From Malachius bipustulatus (Eukaryota > Arthropoda > Insecta > Coleoptera > Melyridae): a stretch of 64,000 nt of DNA. The stretch's first letter is position 1. The number at the start of each line of letters is the position of its first letter. Under the pieces are notes generated by a model. It ran no database searches and was not told the DNA's origin. It saw only the letters and a list, made by a program, of their open reading frames with translations. The position numbers and the translations under genes are program-made. The DNA is taken from positions 6,696,001 through 6,760,000 of the forward strand of contig OU342630.1 in the NCBI GenBank assembly GCA_910589415.1. Direction: 5' to 3'. Shown piece by piece: positions 44,252 through 57,638 of the stretch.

Positions 44252-46140
44252 ACAGGACTCTATTCTATTTCAAACGGTTCACGGCTAGCAGCTCATGGGG
44301 ACGTCGTCGGAGAAAGAGAGTGATCGTTTCAGTCGGCCCGAATTTATACTCTCCCTATCTTATTTTTCGGTTGCTATCGCGAAGAAAAAATGGTAAGCGG
44401 TGTTTTTACGTTACCTCTGGGTTGATTATTGTCGTGAAATGACTCTAAAATGCACCGAATAATTAGGTACCACTAAAATATACGAATGCATAAAAAATCT
44501 CAAAAATTCATGAATTTTAACAACAACCGTTCTTATCTACAAAATTTAATGCGTGTTTTATTTTACTAAATTAATCGGAAATTATTATTATTTGACTTTT
44601 CTAAAATTAAACCTATTTCTATTTATTAGTTATTGTAAAATGAAGGCGAAATTACACGACTTCATTACAAGTGGTAGGTCCATATCCATTCGTTACGAAG
44701 TTAGAGGCCTAAGAAAATAATGTCTATCAAGTACCAGATTTAACTTTGAAAACCACATAAAACTTATTTTATTGACCAAATCTTTAGTTTATCATGTGTT
44801 AAAAATGTCACATTTCCTTGCTGAATACAAGTTTGTGCTCAGAGGCATATTGCAGTAGTAACAGTTCTTATTTCTCGTCTTTTTTCGCGTATCTCTTGAC
44901 CAGCTTGCTGAATACGATCCAATAATAATTAATGCTCTCTGGTACTTATTTAGTTACAAACACCAATTTCGAAATATGCTGGTGACCCATCCATTTGAAT
45001 CCAAATGCCATTTCGTATGAGCAGGAGAGCAGGGGAACCTCTACTAATGTTTATTTCGGTGACGTTTACTCATGTGTGGCAATTTGTGTGGCTTACAAAG
45101 TTGAATCTTGTTATTTACTAGTCATAATTTTCTTAAGCCTGTAACTTCGTAACGAATAAAGATAGACCTGTCACTTTTGGTTTTTTTGAGCTCAAAATTA
45201 AGCCTACTAATGCTCAAAAAATTTTTGAACATAACGATACGGGACACCCTGTATAATTCTATGAACATTAAATCGTTACGTTATTAAACAAGCCTTTATT
45301 CTCATCCTCATATTTCGTTCGGAAGAAATATTACGACAGTAGTCTAAAAAATAGCATTTTTTAAGTGAACTTAGTCAGTGGCGGGCATAGGAAAAGGGAC
45401 AGAATTGTTAAATTTAGCCAAATGTTTTTGTTTTGTTAAATTTAAAAATTAATTTATGGCACGTTGTCAAACGAAATGAAATGAAATTTTCACAGTAAAC
45501 CACGTTAATATGACCTGACTATGGAAAATTTCAGAAAGCCAATTTAAAAAGCGGTGAAAATATTTTTTACTTATTTTATCCAAATAAATAACACCTTTAT
45601 AGGTGTTGACAAATTTCTTGCATAAACAAAATGTAGGTAAATGGCAACGTAGTGAGGCCACCTGTAACGTTGCATGATCCCTTCCCTTCCAAGGTCGTAG
45701 GAATTGAACAACCTGACCTGACCAAGAAAATCACAAAATCAGTATCGTATCGAGTTAAACGCAGATGAGCATGCAGCAGCTAACTAGGACATCTTTCCGA
45801 CGCGAATTTTTAACGAATTAATTATCGTATTTTGTTGAAGTTTACCCAACTACCTTAACTCATTACTATTATTATCATAGTTGTTTTATTTTCTGTTAAT
45901 AAAGACGCTTTATTTACGACTCGATATTCATTTAAACGTTAGTATTCTTGGACTTCCGATCACATTTCTTACAGTAGGTATACCGACCGATATATACCGA
46001 CGACCGTCTGATTTCAATGATTCAATGATTTTAATATGAATGAATGGATAATTGGATAATGTTGCTGAAGTTGATCCTGTTGCTCCTGCTGGTGCTGGTA
46101 GAGGGTGGTAGGGCTGGTTTTTGTTTCTATTACTGTCTCT
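44252..46140. other. Gene-free stretch with repeat fragments
   Basis: 44256-44340 recurs at about 23885-23960 in the same orientation and may be old LTR sequence. An imperfect inverted pair (about 44655-44710 and 45120-45175, both with CGTTACGAAGTTA or its complement) precedes the ACACCCTGTAT end at 45230-45256. Nothing coding was found. A leucine-rich frame at 46044 comes from a CTG-rich run. Confidence 0.5.
45110..45256 (+). repeat. Dispersed repeat end (ACACCCTGTATA type)
   Basis: Ends CATAACGATACGGGACACCC and resembles the reverse complement of 12545-12680. With the inverted segment at 44655-44710 it may be a decayed inverted-repeat element. Confidence 0.5.
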
Positions 46141-46337
46141 GTCTCGTAGGTATTTTAGTATTCCTTGTTTACATCAACGATTTCGCAGAACACATGAAGG
46201 GAACTAACATTACGCAGTACGCAGATGACACTACTATGGTTGGAGCTGAAAGCTGGTTCACAGCTTTCAGCTCATAAATTAAAACTTAATAAAAAAATCT
46301 CAAATTATGACATTCTCAGTTGACCCAAAATATAAGC
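46141..46337 (+). pseudogene. CR1/jockey-like RT fragment, left part
   Basis: Reads LVYINDF, then QYADDTTMVG, the catalytic box of a non-LTR RT without RNase H, then degenerate sequence ending near DPKYK. The I-clade element inserts after AAAATATAAGC (46327-46337). Reading resumes in the same phase at 52051, so the two parts are one older element. Confidence 0.78.
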
Positions 46338-46657
46338 GAAAAAATATGTACCTAACCTATACAAAGTGTTTCACAGATATGGGGCCAAATTTAAAGGGGT
46401 AGTTTTTCTCAATAATATAAGTTGAAATAATAAATTTCACCGGAGTCTCCGTCGTGCGTTTACAGAGTGAACATCGTATCATATCAGCCGGTGTTTAGAT
46501 AGCGTGTAATCGAATCGGTGAGATTGTTCCTTTATATTTTATTTTATTTAGGTATAAAAATTAAAATTATATTAGGTAGATACTTATTTTAAACCAAAAT
46601 ATTAAATTAAAGCTAGGTCTGCTAGCTAAATAAGTCTGTAACTCCATAGTTACAGAC

Positions 46658-48127
46658 ATGGGTGACACGTCGGGTGGCCACGGGCCACCCGAAGCAACAA
46701 ACTTTGCTGATACAGGTTGTGAAGACAACCGTCAATTTAGTGCAATTGCTAGTCAATCAAACGATTTTACTTCAGAAAATAACAGCCTCTCTATAAGCAA
46801 TAGCTTCTTAACGACAAATAATGAACCTCCACATAACACTATCTTACAAAGCGAAAAATTAAGGGCTCGGTGATAGATTTCAATAATAGATATTCGCCCA
46901 GTGATAAAGCGCCATTCATGGTGTTTGTAGAGCACAAGGAAAATAATATTGGAAGACTTTTCCCTGTCAGGGTAGGTCATTATTTGTTGGGTTGTGATAA
47001 AATAATTCCCAATGCAGTAATAGATATTAAAGTTGTCGGGATAAATAGAGTCAAAGTCATTTTGAGTAATCACGTGGCAGCAAACATGTTAGTCGATAAT
47101 GAAGTGTTGAAAAATCAGAATCTCATTTCATACATACCTAGATTTTGTATTCAAGGGGTAGTTAAAATGGTCGATACATTCTTCTCAGAAGATTACCTTT
47201 TGAATTCAATCGAGTCCAAATGCAAAGTAAATAGATTAACGAGAAGAATTAGGGATTCAGTTACAGCTGAAGATAAGGTTGTCAAAAGGCAAATGATAGC
47301 GATTTCCTTTTTGGGAAATGAGTTACCACAGGAAATTAGAATTAACAGGGTAATTTTTCTGGTAGAGCCCTATATTCACCCGGTTATACAATGCCGATCA
47401 TGCTTACGGTACGGCGATTCAGAGAATCTCTGCAAAGGTAAGAAACGATGCTCAATTTGTAGCATTGTTCATAATGAAGGGGAAACATGTACAGGTAATA
47501 TATTGTGTGCTAATTGTGGAAGTAGGGAACACAAATCTTTATCACGTGACTGTCCGACCTTTTTAAAACAAAGGACATTCAAGGAAATAATGGCTAGTAA
47601 GAATTTATCCTTTAAAGAAGCTGAGAACATACATAACAACCCATCATATGCTAAGGTTGTTACAAACAACAGATTTTCGATTTTAAGCGACAAAAATTTT
47701 CCCGAGTTACCTAACTTATATACATAATTCTCATGAACCTACATCGGCAAATGCCAAGACCTACTTTCATAAACCTATACCGGCTCCCAATATGAGTAGA
47801 AGTCCACCAACAAATCCAAAAAAGAAACGCAGATCTAGTGAATCTCCAGATAAGTTACGTATAAGAGATACCAATAGCTCTGAAAGTAATAATATTATAA
47901 ATAATACCGTATCCCCTGACCCACATCGGAGGGACTTTATTGAATTTAGGGAGTCATTTATAAACGAAATATCTAATTTCATAGATAATTTAATCATATG
48001 CGCGTTTAATAGTCCAAATGCCTATGTAGCTATAAAAAATTTAAATATAAAAGAAACTTTAACTAGGTTTTTAAGTAACCAATCCAGTACTTTAAATAGT
48101 CAAAAAGGTAGAACACATGGATTTTAA
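46658..48127 (+). pseudogene. I-element ORF1, frameshifted
   Basis: Begins at ATG 46658 (MGDTSGGHGPP, like copy 1). It shifts frame near 46860, continues 46870-47727 with three knuckles (CRSCLRYGDSENLC, where the usual His is Asp; CSICSIVHNEGETC; CANCGSREHKSLSRDC), shifts again near 47715, and ends at 48127. The protein would have been the RNA-binding partner of ORF2. Confidence 0.85.
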
Positions 48128-48129
48128 CG

Positions 48130-51100
48130 ATGCAAGCTCAGAAGTTTCTTCCTATTAGTTCTGTGTCGGCGGGGGGATTTACCCTCAGGGGTGGACCTCC
48201 ACCTGTCCATAGCGGAACTGAGTCTAATTTTAGGAGGGAACTTGTAGTGGTCCAATGGAACTGTCAGTCGCTAAAAAACAAAAAGCATGATTTAGTAAAT
48301 TTTCTTAATGCAAATAACGATAGAACAGACTTAATACTCCTTTCTGAGACATGGTTTCAAAGAGGGGAAATATTTGAAATTAATGGTTATAACATACATA
48401 GATGCGATAGAGTAAACCGAAAAGGTGGTGGTGTAGCTATTCTAATATCCAAACAATTATCCTATAAACCGGTCCAAATTAATAATAACTTCAATCCTGG
48501 AATAGAAGTGTGCGCGATACATGTTATTAACACAGATTTGAATTTTGTCTCAGTATAAACCCCCAAATATTGTTGCTACGCCCATGGACTGGGATAACTT
48601 ATTTCAACAATTCAAAAGAAAATCCCTGATAGGCGGTGACTTTAATGCACACCATAGAGTTTGGGGAGCTAATGAATGCAGAATTAATGTACTTAAATAG
48701 CGGTGTACATACCACGATCGCTCGCCCAAATAGTCGCTCTACAGCGATTGACCTCACCCTAGCGCCACACAATTTAATCACTAAATGCACCTGGGAGGTT
48801 GCTGAAGATTCTCTAGGTTCACAGCATCTTTCGATCACAATTAAAATCACTCTCAATCTAAGATTAGATGTGCTCCGTCCCAAAACTAGGTGGAATGAGA
48901 ATAAGGCCGACTGGAATGTTTTCTCGCGTTGTTTGACAAACTTCACGACTTCCGAACCAAATCAGCAGACTAATGCTATGAAATACGCAAAGTTAACGTC
49001 ATGTTTAGTGGAAGCTTGCAAGAAAGCTATGCCTGAAAAGAAAGCATATAAACCGCAAAAACGTCATCCTATTTGGTGGGATGAGCAATGTACTGAAATT
49101 GTAAATAAGCGAAAGCAAGCCCTCTCGAGATACAAAGCGTCATCCACATTAAATAATTACATTACTTTTAGGGACCTTGAAGCACAGGCTAAGCGCCTCT
49201 TTAAACAGAAAAGTAGGGAAAGCTGGAGGTCATACTTAAATAAATTGAATAAAGGAACATCGATAGCAAATATTTGGAAAATGGTTCGGCGCATTACTAA
49301 CACAGATATTAGATCTACTGCTTTTCCTGCTCTGTCTGATGAACTTATTTCGGGTGTATTAGATCGGCTAGCTCCAGCTTCGGTACAAAACAATCAAGAC
49401 GATGACCGCGTACAACATAATAAAGGCAGGTCAGTTCTGGATGACCCTTTCTCCATCCAGGAGCTCAGAAACTCTCTGAAAAATACTAAAAGCACTGCAC
49501 CCGGGAAGGACCAATTTACCTATAGTATAATAAAAAAGATGCCTCATAACACTCTTTCCTTTTTGCTAGAAATTCTAAACTGTTGGTGGATGAAGGGGGA
49601 GACCGTTGAGCAGCTCAGGGAGGTTGTAATTTGCCTGATACTAAAACCTAATCGTGATCGAGAGTTAGCCTCATCTTATCGACCTATTTCGCTGATGTCA
49701 TGCTTCACTAAAACTTTTGAAAGAATGATCAAACCCAGGCTGGAGTGGTACCTGGAGTACAATTCATTGCTCCCTCGAAATCAATTTGGCTTCCGCAAGG
49801 GAATGGGTACATTGGATGCTTTAACTACATTAGTTACCATCAGTATCCAATTAGCGTTAACCAAAAACCAATCTATCGGTCTATTGTTCGCTGATATAGA
49901 GGGCGCATATGATGCTGTGGATCTGAATATTCTGGCAAATAAGTTATTTGATATACAATGCTCAAAAAATGTGGTACATGGCATCTTGCAGTTATTCTCT
50001 AATCGAAAAATATTTCTCAGAGATCATAAAGGCGACCTACATGGTCCGGGAATATTGACTGAAGGCTTAATGCAGGGTTCAGTGTTGAGCCCTATACTGT
50101 TTAACATATACACAGCCAGTTTACATGAGTTATACGAAACTGCCACTTGCATACAGTTTGCGGATGACATTATGTATATTTACTATACAAAATACCGCAG
50201 AGGAGTGTGTAGCTGAGCTGGAACATATTGTATCTGACCTTGCAGACTGGATGACAAACCATGGTTTTGAAATAGTCCCGCAAAAAAGCGCAGTCATGGT
50301 ATGCACAAGGTCCAGAGCATATATCATCGCCGAGCCGACGAAACTATAGTGTTAAATGGAATGACATTCCCAGTAGTAAAAAGCTTTAAGTACCTTGGAT
50401 TGATTATAGATAATAAATTAAACTGCTCAGAACATATAAACTATGTTAAAAATCGATGTGAGAAGGCCTGTAGTAATGTGCTTAAATGTACCACAAAACA
50501 TTATTGGGGAGCAGATGTACATACCTCTTTAATTTTCTATAAGGCGTATGTCAGATCCATAGTTGATTACGGATCGTTCCTCTATGGAACATCAGCTAAA
50601 ACAAACTTACTTAAATTAGATCGTATACAATATAAATGTCTAAGAATAATCTTGGGAGCGATGAAGAGTACCCCATGTCCCACGCTTTTGGCAGAATCTG
50701 GTGAGATGCCACTAAATCATAAAAGAAACTACTTAGCAAGTAAGTTTGTTGCAAGATTATTAATTTTCAATACTAGTGGTATCATAGAAATTCTTTCAAA
50801 GGTAACCATACTCACTATAACTCATAAATACTGGCAAAAAAAAGAGAACTCTTCCAAGCCTACTTAAAAATTGGTGATTTTGAAGGCGATTTCCCTTCCT
50901 TTTCGAGGTTTTCTGTTTTTCAGAAACCTTGTGAGCTTCTCAATTTTAGCCTTCGAATCATTTACCCTCAGTACACTCTATATAATGGAGCTAATAATTT
51001 AATTCTAGAAAATGTCCTGGAAAAATTCCCTGATGCAGTTCCAATTTACACAGACGGCTCAAAATCGGACCTTGGTGTTGGTTGCGCAACTTACTGTCCT

Positions 51101-51905
51101 ACCTATGACTTGGTTATGAAATTCAAACTTAAAAACATGTGCTCTATTTTCACAGCAGAGGCCATTGCTATTCTCAAAGCTTTACGCTGGGCTTACTGCA
51201 ACTCAGTAGGTAGCGTGGCTATAGTAACCGACTCAAGGTCAGTCCTTCAAGCAATAGAAAGACCTGTGATTAAAAATTTGAAAAATTTCTTGATTGTAGA
51301 AATTTTGGAAGCTTGCCTTTTGCAGAGAGTTTCTGGAATTCATGTTTACTTTGTATGGGCTAAGGGTCATTCTGGCATTGTCGACAATGACGTAGTAGAT
51401 CTGCATGCAAAAGAAGCAGTACCTAAATATTGGCGGCGAGGAAGTTAATACTGTTACGATTTCAGATGTTTCCTTGTCTCTTTTGAAAACAGAATCCAGC
51501 AAACGGAAAAGTGAGTGGGCTCAATTCGTGAGTAATTCTAATAATCAGTATGCGTTGTTACATAATGATTTGCTCACCAGCATACCATATCGACACAGCA
51601 GTCGATTTTTCACTTCCACGGTCTTCAGACTAAAGGTTCAGCATGGTAGGTTTCCGGCACACTTAAATAGGATTGGCATTTCTGATGACCCAATCTGTCC
51701 GGACTGTGTCTCAGACATTGGCTCACTGAGCCACATAGTGTTGGAGTGTAGGAAAAACATACAAGCCACTCGCAAGCTACTCCAGGCGATACACTCAAAA
51801 GTTGATATCACGCCTAAGTCCCTCACTGATATTCTTGCCGTAGCAGATCTCGATATTTATAAAGCCTTGGTTAACTTTTTTATTTCAATTCAAGTAACCC
51901 TTTAA
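48130..51905 (+). pseudogene. I-element ORF2, heavily frameshifted
   Basis: Endonuclease N-terminus 48130-48558 (WNCQSL, LLSETW). A frame change and short deletion sit around GDFNAHH (about 48636). The long RT stretch 48636-50216 ends in FADDI instead of YADD, then pieces follow at 50125-50349 and 50301-50867. RNase H (YTDGSKS at about 51048, VTDSRS at about 51224, WAKGHSG at about 51356) is spread over several phases, and the last piece (51405-51905) carries CPDC-H-C. At least six frame breaks make it non-functional. Confidence 0.88.
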
Positions 51906-52021
51906 TTTTCTATTAATACACTCAAAACTTCTTTTCCATGAATTAACCTCCTATTCCGTCTGATGAACGTTCTGGAAATGTTCTGTGGCTAATGAACAAT
52001 GTTCGAGGCCAACCCAACCTT

Positions 52022-52040
52022 TCACACACACACACACACA
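52022..52040 (+). repeat. CA microsatellite at the I-element 3' end
   Basis: About nine CA units form the 3' tail, directly followed by the target duplication. Confidence 0.85.
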
Positions 52041-52800
52041 AAATATAAGCCGCAACAAGTTATCAAAGCACTTGGGGTGGTCTTGGACCACTTCCTTACA
52101 TGGGGACCCCACATAGACGAGGTTTGTTCGACCTTATCTCGTCATATATTTGTATTACGTCAGATATAAAAAATATGCAGATGTCAATGCAGTCAAAACT
52201 GCATATTTTGGAGTGATCCACAGCTACCTTCGTTACTGCACGTTATTGTGGGGAGGTGCTAAAGGTAGTATAAAGAGTTTTTAAAATTAAAAAAAAAGCG
52301 GTCAGGGTTATAGCAGACAAAGGTCCTAGAGATTCTTGCCGTGAGCTCTTCAAATCCTTCCAGATATTGACACTCCCGTGCATTTATATTCTGCAAAATT
52401 TGGTGTATATTCATAGAAACATTATAAATTTTAGAACAAATTATCATATCAGCGGTATTGAGACAAGATAATGCGGACCACATAGCATCAAAAAAATACA
52501 GACTGGGCATGTCTTATAAAAACAGTCTATTATTCAAATGTTATATTAAGCTACCACATGAAATAAAATCTCTGAATATTTACCATTTCAAGAGAAAATT
52601 AAAGGATATTTGACTGCCAATGTCTTCTATTCAGTGCAGGAATTTTTAAATGGACTGTCTACTTGGTAGTTCACTGCTGTGCCTCCATCTTTGATAGCTC
52701 GTTTCAAAGCGTTAGACTGTAATTTATATCTGTTGTTAATATTTACCTGACTTCAATAAATGTGATATCTATGTTACATAACAAGTGGAAAATAAAATAT
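52040..52800 (+). pseudogene. CR1/jockey-like RT C-terminus, right part
   Basis: Resumes the element cut at 46337: LGVVLDHFLTWGPHID, then YLRYCTLLWGG, and decayed C-terminal sequence to about 52620 with several stops and frame changes. The 3' end carries TATCTATCTAT at about 52800, consistent with a short tandem tail. There is no RNase H, which fits CR1/jockey-type elements. Confidence 0.75.
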
Positions 52801-52812
52801 GTATCTATCTAT

Positions 52813-55745
52813 AGAGGAGGCCACAGAACAGCTTGAGCGGGCCATTATAACCTCATTATCATAACAACTGTATTCAGAGACCTCGTCGTATAGGCGGATA
52901 TGCTAGCTGGTGGAACCCAAAACTAGCAGAAATGAAACAGAAAACTCGAAAGCTCTTCAACAGAGCAAAGAAGTCAGGACACTGGGGTGACTACAAGGTA
53001 ACCCAACTGAATACAATAAGGAGATACGAATAGCCAGAAGGAATGCGTGGAGGAAGCTCTGTCAGGATGTGGAAACCACAACCGAAGGAGCAAGACTCTA
53101 CAAACTCCTGGCAAAAGATCCCCTTAACCCCATTTGAACTCTAAAAGACAACAATGGTAAATATACAGAAACTGGAAGCGATACACTCGAGGTACTCCTC
53201 AAGGCGCTCTTTCCAGACTGTACAAAAATAAATCAGCAAGACAACTGCCAGTCTTACATAATAAAACCCACACATGGGCATTCGAAAGAAAGTCCACAGA
53301 TGGGCGGCTGGCAAGACATATTATCACATATGATAAAGTCAGATAAGCACTAAGTTCATTTGAGCCATATAAGGCACCCGGAACTGATGAGATATACCCT
53401 GAGCTGTTAGAACAGGGTAAAGAAGACCTCGCGCCGGTGATATGTAAACTTTACAGTGCCAGCCTGGCAAATGGATATATGCCGCTTGTCTGGAGAGAAG
53501 TAAAGGTAATCTTTATACCGAAACCTAGTCGTAATGATTACGACGAGGCAAAGACATACAGACCGATAAGCCTAACGTCATTTCTTCTGAAAGCGTTAGA
53601 AAAAGTTGTTGAAAATCACCTCAGGCAAACCTGCCTTATAGACAGGCTATTAAACCAGAGGAAGCATGCATTTCAACCAGGTAAATCATGTGAATCGGCC
53701 TTACATCAATTGGTGATGAGGATTGAAAAATCACTGGTTGACAAGGAAATTGCTCTTGGGGCGTTTCTTGATATTGAAGGGGCATTTGATAATACCTCAT
53801 TCGAATGCGTGATCTCGGCTGTCAGAAGGCATGGAGCGAACGACACCATTACTAGGTGGCTGAAATCTATGCTATGTGTTAACAGGAGAGTTAACACATG
53901 CATGTTTAGCGAAAAGTTGAGGATTGCTGTTGCCAAAGGATGCCCACAGGGAGGAGTCTTATCTCCACTACCATGGGACATGGTAGCAGATGATCTACTC
54001 AATAAACTAAACAACCAAGGTTATTATACTCAGGGTTATGCGGACGACATAGTCATACTAATCCTGGGGAAACATGACAAAACCGTATTAGAACTCATGC
54101 AGAGAGCTCTGAATTCTGTGGAGAAATGGTGCCGTAAGGTGGGGCTAAGAGTAAACCCAACGAAAACGGCACTGGTACCCTTCACAAAAAGACGAAATAT
54201 GGAGTTAAATCTACCATATTTCTTCAACGAATAACTGCAGGGGAGCAGCCAGGTCAAATATCTAGGAATTAACCTGGATACAAAACTGACATGGAACTCA
54301 CACCTGCAGAAGACCATAGATAAAAGCAAAATAGCCTTGATGTCATGCAGAAGGTCCTTTGCAAAAACATGGGGCCTGAAACCACATGTGGTTTACTGGC
54401 TATACACCGGAGTGATCAGACCTATAATGACATATGGATGCCTGATCTGGTGGCCCAAAACCAGCCAGAAACAGGCTAATATGAAACTCCAAGGTGTTCA
54501 AAGACTGGCATATGCCTGTGCATAACGGGAGCATGAACACCACATCAACAACAGCCCTAAGAAGCTATACTAAACCTACCTCCTCTTGATATACATATCA
54601 AAAGCAAGGCGAGGATAGGGGCATATAGGCTGGAACAAACTAACAACTGGGGTAAACCTGGACCACTAGGCCACTCCAGAATAGCTCATTTCATCCATGA
54701 TCCATTACTTATGATGCACTCTGATGGGATGAGCCCTAAAAGCACATTTGAGAAAAGCTTCAAAGTCCTAATCGACTGGGAAGAATGGAAACAAATGGAA
54801 GAGCTATGTCTGAAAAGAGGACTGATCTGGTACACAGACGGTCCCAAAGCAGACTTAGGATCAGGGGCCGGCTTGTATGGAGTGTCCCCCAGATACAGCA
54901 TGTCTGTATCATTAGGGAAGCATACCACAATCATGCAAGCTGAAATACATGCAATACAGCAATGTGTCGAAGAATGTATGAGAAGGAACTATAAGAAAAG
55001 GGAAATCTACATACTCTCCAACAGCCAGGCCAGCCTGAAAGCTCTTGCATGCTACAAAACCAAATCAAAACTGGTATGGGAATGTATCAACGACCTCAAC
55101 GATCTGGCAAAACAAGGTAACACTTGTTTGGATACCGGGTCACCGAGAAGTAGTTGATAACGAAACGGCGGATGAACTGGCCAAAGAGGGCGCGGCAGCC
55201 GCCTTCACAGGACCAGAACCAATGTTGGGAATTACCAAAAAGATGGTACGTGGCGCGATAGCTAGTTGGACAAGTAACCAACACAAAGCATATTAGAACC
55301 ACATACCAGGCAACAAACAGAGCAAGTTAATGGTAAAAGAACCATCTCCAAAACTTGCCAATGAACTACTGCATTTAAACAGAATACAAGTTAAAACAGT
55401 GGTGGGACTTCTTACAGGACACTGCCACCTGAGACAACACCTGAAGAAGCTGGGTATCTTCAATGGAGAACCAACATTCAGACTATGCAATGAGGAAAAC
55501 GAAACAGCTTTCCATGTAATCTTTGAGTGCCCAGCGCTTAATTGAACCCAACACTCAATCATGGGAAACAATACCAATGACATGATGTCGGGGAAAGCCT
55601 TGGCAAGCAAACTTCTGAACCTTGTAAAGGGTACAGAGTTATTTGAATAGCCAAGAACCAATAGCTACGGAAAGATACAATAAGCCTAAATGGCTGCAGC
55701 ATCAGGGAACTAAACACCGATTTCCGTATCTAGCAACAAACAAAC
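52813..55745 (+). pseudogene. LOA-like non-LTR element, ORF2 remnant (copy 3)
   Basis: The plus strand has a decayed linker (52813-53340), RT (53340-54530; AKTYRPISLTSF, FLDIEGAFD, GYADDIVIL at about 54040) and RNase H (about 54810-55200). A TAA at 54232-54234 is in the RT phase. Frame breaks lie near 54515, between 54530 and 54711, near 55125 and near 55300. In RNase H the second acidic motif is LSNSQA, where relatives have TDSQA, and YTDGS reads YTDGP, so the domain looks inactive even apart from the frame breaks. A cysteine-histidine tail is at about 55480-55540. It ends in a CAAA repeat at 55732-55754. It begins against the tail of the CR1-like element. Confidence 0.85.
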
Positions 55746-55968
55746 AAACAAACAGTTAATTTGTCACCGTCGAGTTTCGACAGTGGTGGCAGTTTAAAAC
55801 CCGGACTAAGTTTAGTTAAATCAAAGTAACTCTGCTTTGATTTGGTTGAAATATTCTTTTATTTAGAAACTTAAAGTTAATTTTGAAAAATCAATGATGT
55901 GAACAAAATGAAGCGGATATTAACTTATGCTGAAAACAGATGATATTGACAGGGAAATCAGGTGTACC

Positions 55969-56756
55969 CAGTGATGCGAATTGTATTATACACGTATTAT
56001 ACACTTGTATAATACGTATTTTTTGTATTATACCAAAACATTTTATACCGGTATTAAAAACAAAAAGAAGAACTCTCTGAAATATACCTTCCCAAATGAC
56101 AGAACTGACAGAAGTGACAGAACCGAGACCATCCATACCATGATTACTTTTCATGATTTTTCGAAAATTCAGCAAAAAACAAACCGCGGTAGGAATTTCT
56201 AATTTATAATTTTATAATTTATATAAAATTTATAATTACATGGGTAGTACTGGCCTGACTCTATACTGTGGTACTGGTACTAGGTAGGTATTTTGATGCC
56301 ATCTAATTATAAGTTTATGAATTTAAAAGGAAAATACTTTTGCATTTTCGAAGTTCCCTGTTATTTATTTGGCTTCTGCTGATTCGGCCTGAATTTCTGA
56401 TTAAAAGGTAAATGTGTTCGTCTATTTAACTATTTATCAAGTGTGTGGTGTGTGGCTGGCTGGATGAGCTTGCTTAGGATAGGCTGGATAAGCCAATAAT
56501 TATCGGAGTGGAACGAATTTGTCTTATCTACACAGTTAAGACCGAAGGAAAAGGAAGATCCCTCTTTCTTAAATAACAAAAATAAAAGCTTGGTTAAGAA
56601 TTTGTAATCTGGATAATGAATTGATCAATGACAGGAGACAACGGACAAGTGACCGTAATTTTTGGTAACCTTCAAATTTGTATTATACGGTATTTTAAAC
56701 CGTATTATACGCTGTATAATACAAAAAAAATAAAATACCGTATTTTTGCATCACTG
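55969..56756. mobile_element. hAT-like non-autonomous element (788 bp)
   Basis: Terminal inverted repeats start CAGTGATGC and end GCATCACTG. The element is flanked by a perfect 8-bp duplication, GGTGTACC (55961-55968 and 56757-56764). Both are hallmarks of hAT transposons. Both ends are filled with palindromic GTATAATAC units. No transposase frame, so it needs a partner in trans. Confidence 0.88.
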
Positions 56757-56764
56757 GGTGTACC

Positions 56765-57600
56765 TAACTGCTGTCTCAGTTCTAGAATTTGTACTTTTCT
56801 AGCAGAGCTGTCGGACTAGGGAATTGAATGATGCTGTCTCAGGGGTAAAGGCAGTTGGCCTTCACCAGAGCCGTCATTCAGAGGACGCTGCTTCAGTTAC
56901 TGAATTGAGTGTTGCTTTCAGTCGAACCGTCGTCCATTAGCCGGTGGTGCTCAATCAGTGATTTCCTAGTGTTAATATCAGTTTGGGAAATGAGTAGTGA
57001 ATATCCAGGACTTCATTGCTAGGGGCAGGTAACAACAGTCTGAGGACATACTGTATGTCAGAAAAGGCCGAAAGCGGCTGTGCGGTGGTGTTTCAGCATT
57101 CACTCATTAAAATGAAGAGCATTGTTGCGTTGTATTATTTTTGAGTTTTAATAGAGATTGCAATGAAAAGTGTGTGCTTTATTTTGAATATACACCATTT
57201 TTCTTACAATTTATGCGATTGATGCACAAGAAAGTTTTTTTTCTGTCAGACATGCTTCATTTTATTCAAAGCAAAAGTTGATTAAAAATTTTGTGGATCA
57301 CACGATATTATGTGTATACAAATTATGTCAGTGCGGGTCCTAATAAGAATAGCGTCAGTGCGTACGGTGGTCACCATTATAAAGTTGAATCGGGAAGTCA
57401 GTTTAAATCGTTATCTTTTCTCTTTCCCCTAAATATTATGGTCTAATACTTTTCATATAATGGCAACAATTTTTTTTGATGGAAAATGATAGTGCTGATT
57501 TGATGCTCTAAGTATGATGATAACTCGGAAGTGGGATGAAAGTTGACAGTTTTCAATATAAAGGGTGATTAAATGCAAATAAAAACGTGTTTAGATTTAG
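56765..57600. other. Unrecognised stretch
   Basis: No coding frame or repeat recognised. The sequence just left of the hAT insertion (about 55760-55790, GTTTCGACAGTGGTGGCAG) resembles an LTR-element leader, so the surrounding sequence may be old retrotransposon. Confidence 0.35.
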
Positions 57601-57638
57601 ATATTATTTTGGAATCAAATTCAAAATTTGAAAAAAAT

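Larger units (their letters stand above)
46338..52039 (+). mobile_element. I-clade non-LTR retrotransposon, decayed full-length copy (copy 2)
   Basis: Two-ORF element related to 6127-11857, on the plus strand. It is flanked by an 11-bp duplication, AAAATATAAGC (46327-46337 and 52040-52050). It ends in a CA repeat after the shared GTGGCTAATGAAC...GTTCGAGGCC motif. Both ORFs are broken many times. It inserted into a CR1/jockey-like element. Confidence 0.9.

Noticed and set aside
46044..46140. Signal-peptide-like leucine-rich start
   Set aside because: Comes from a CTG-rich run fused by chance to the RT fragment.
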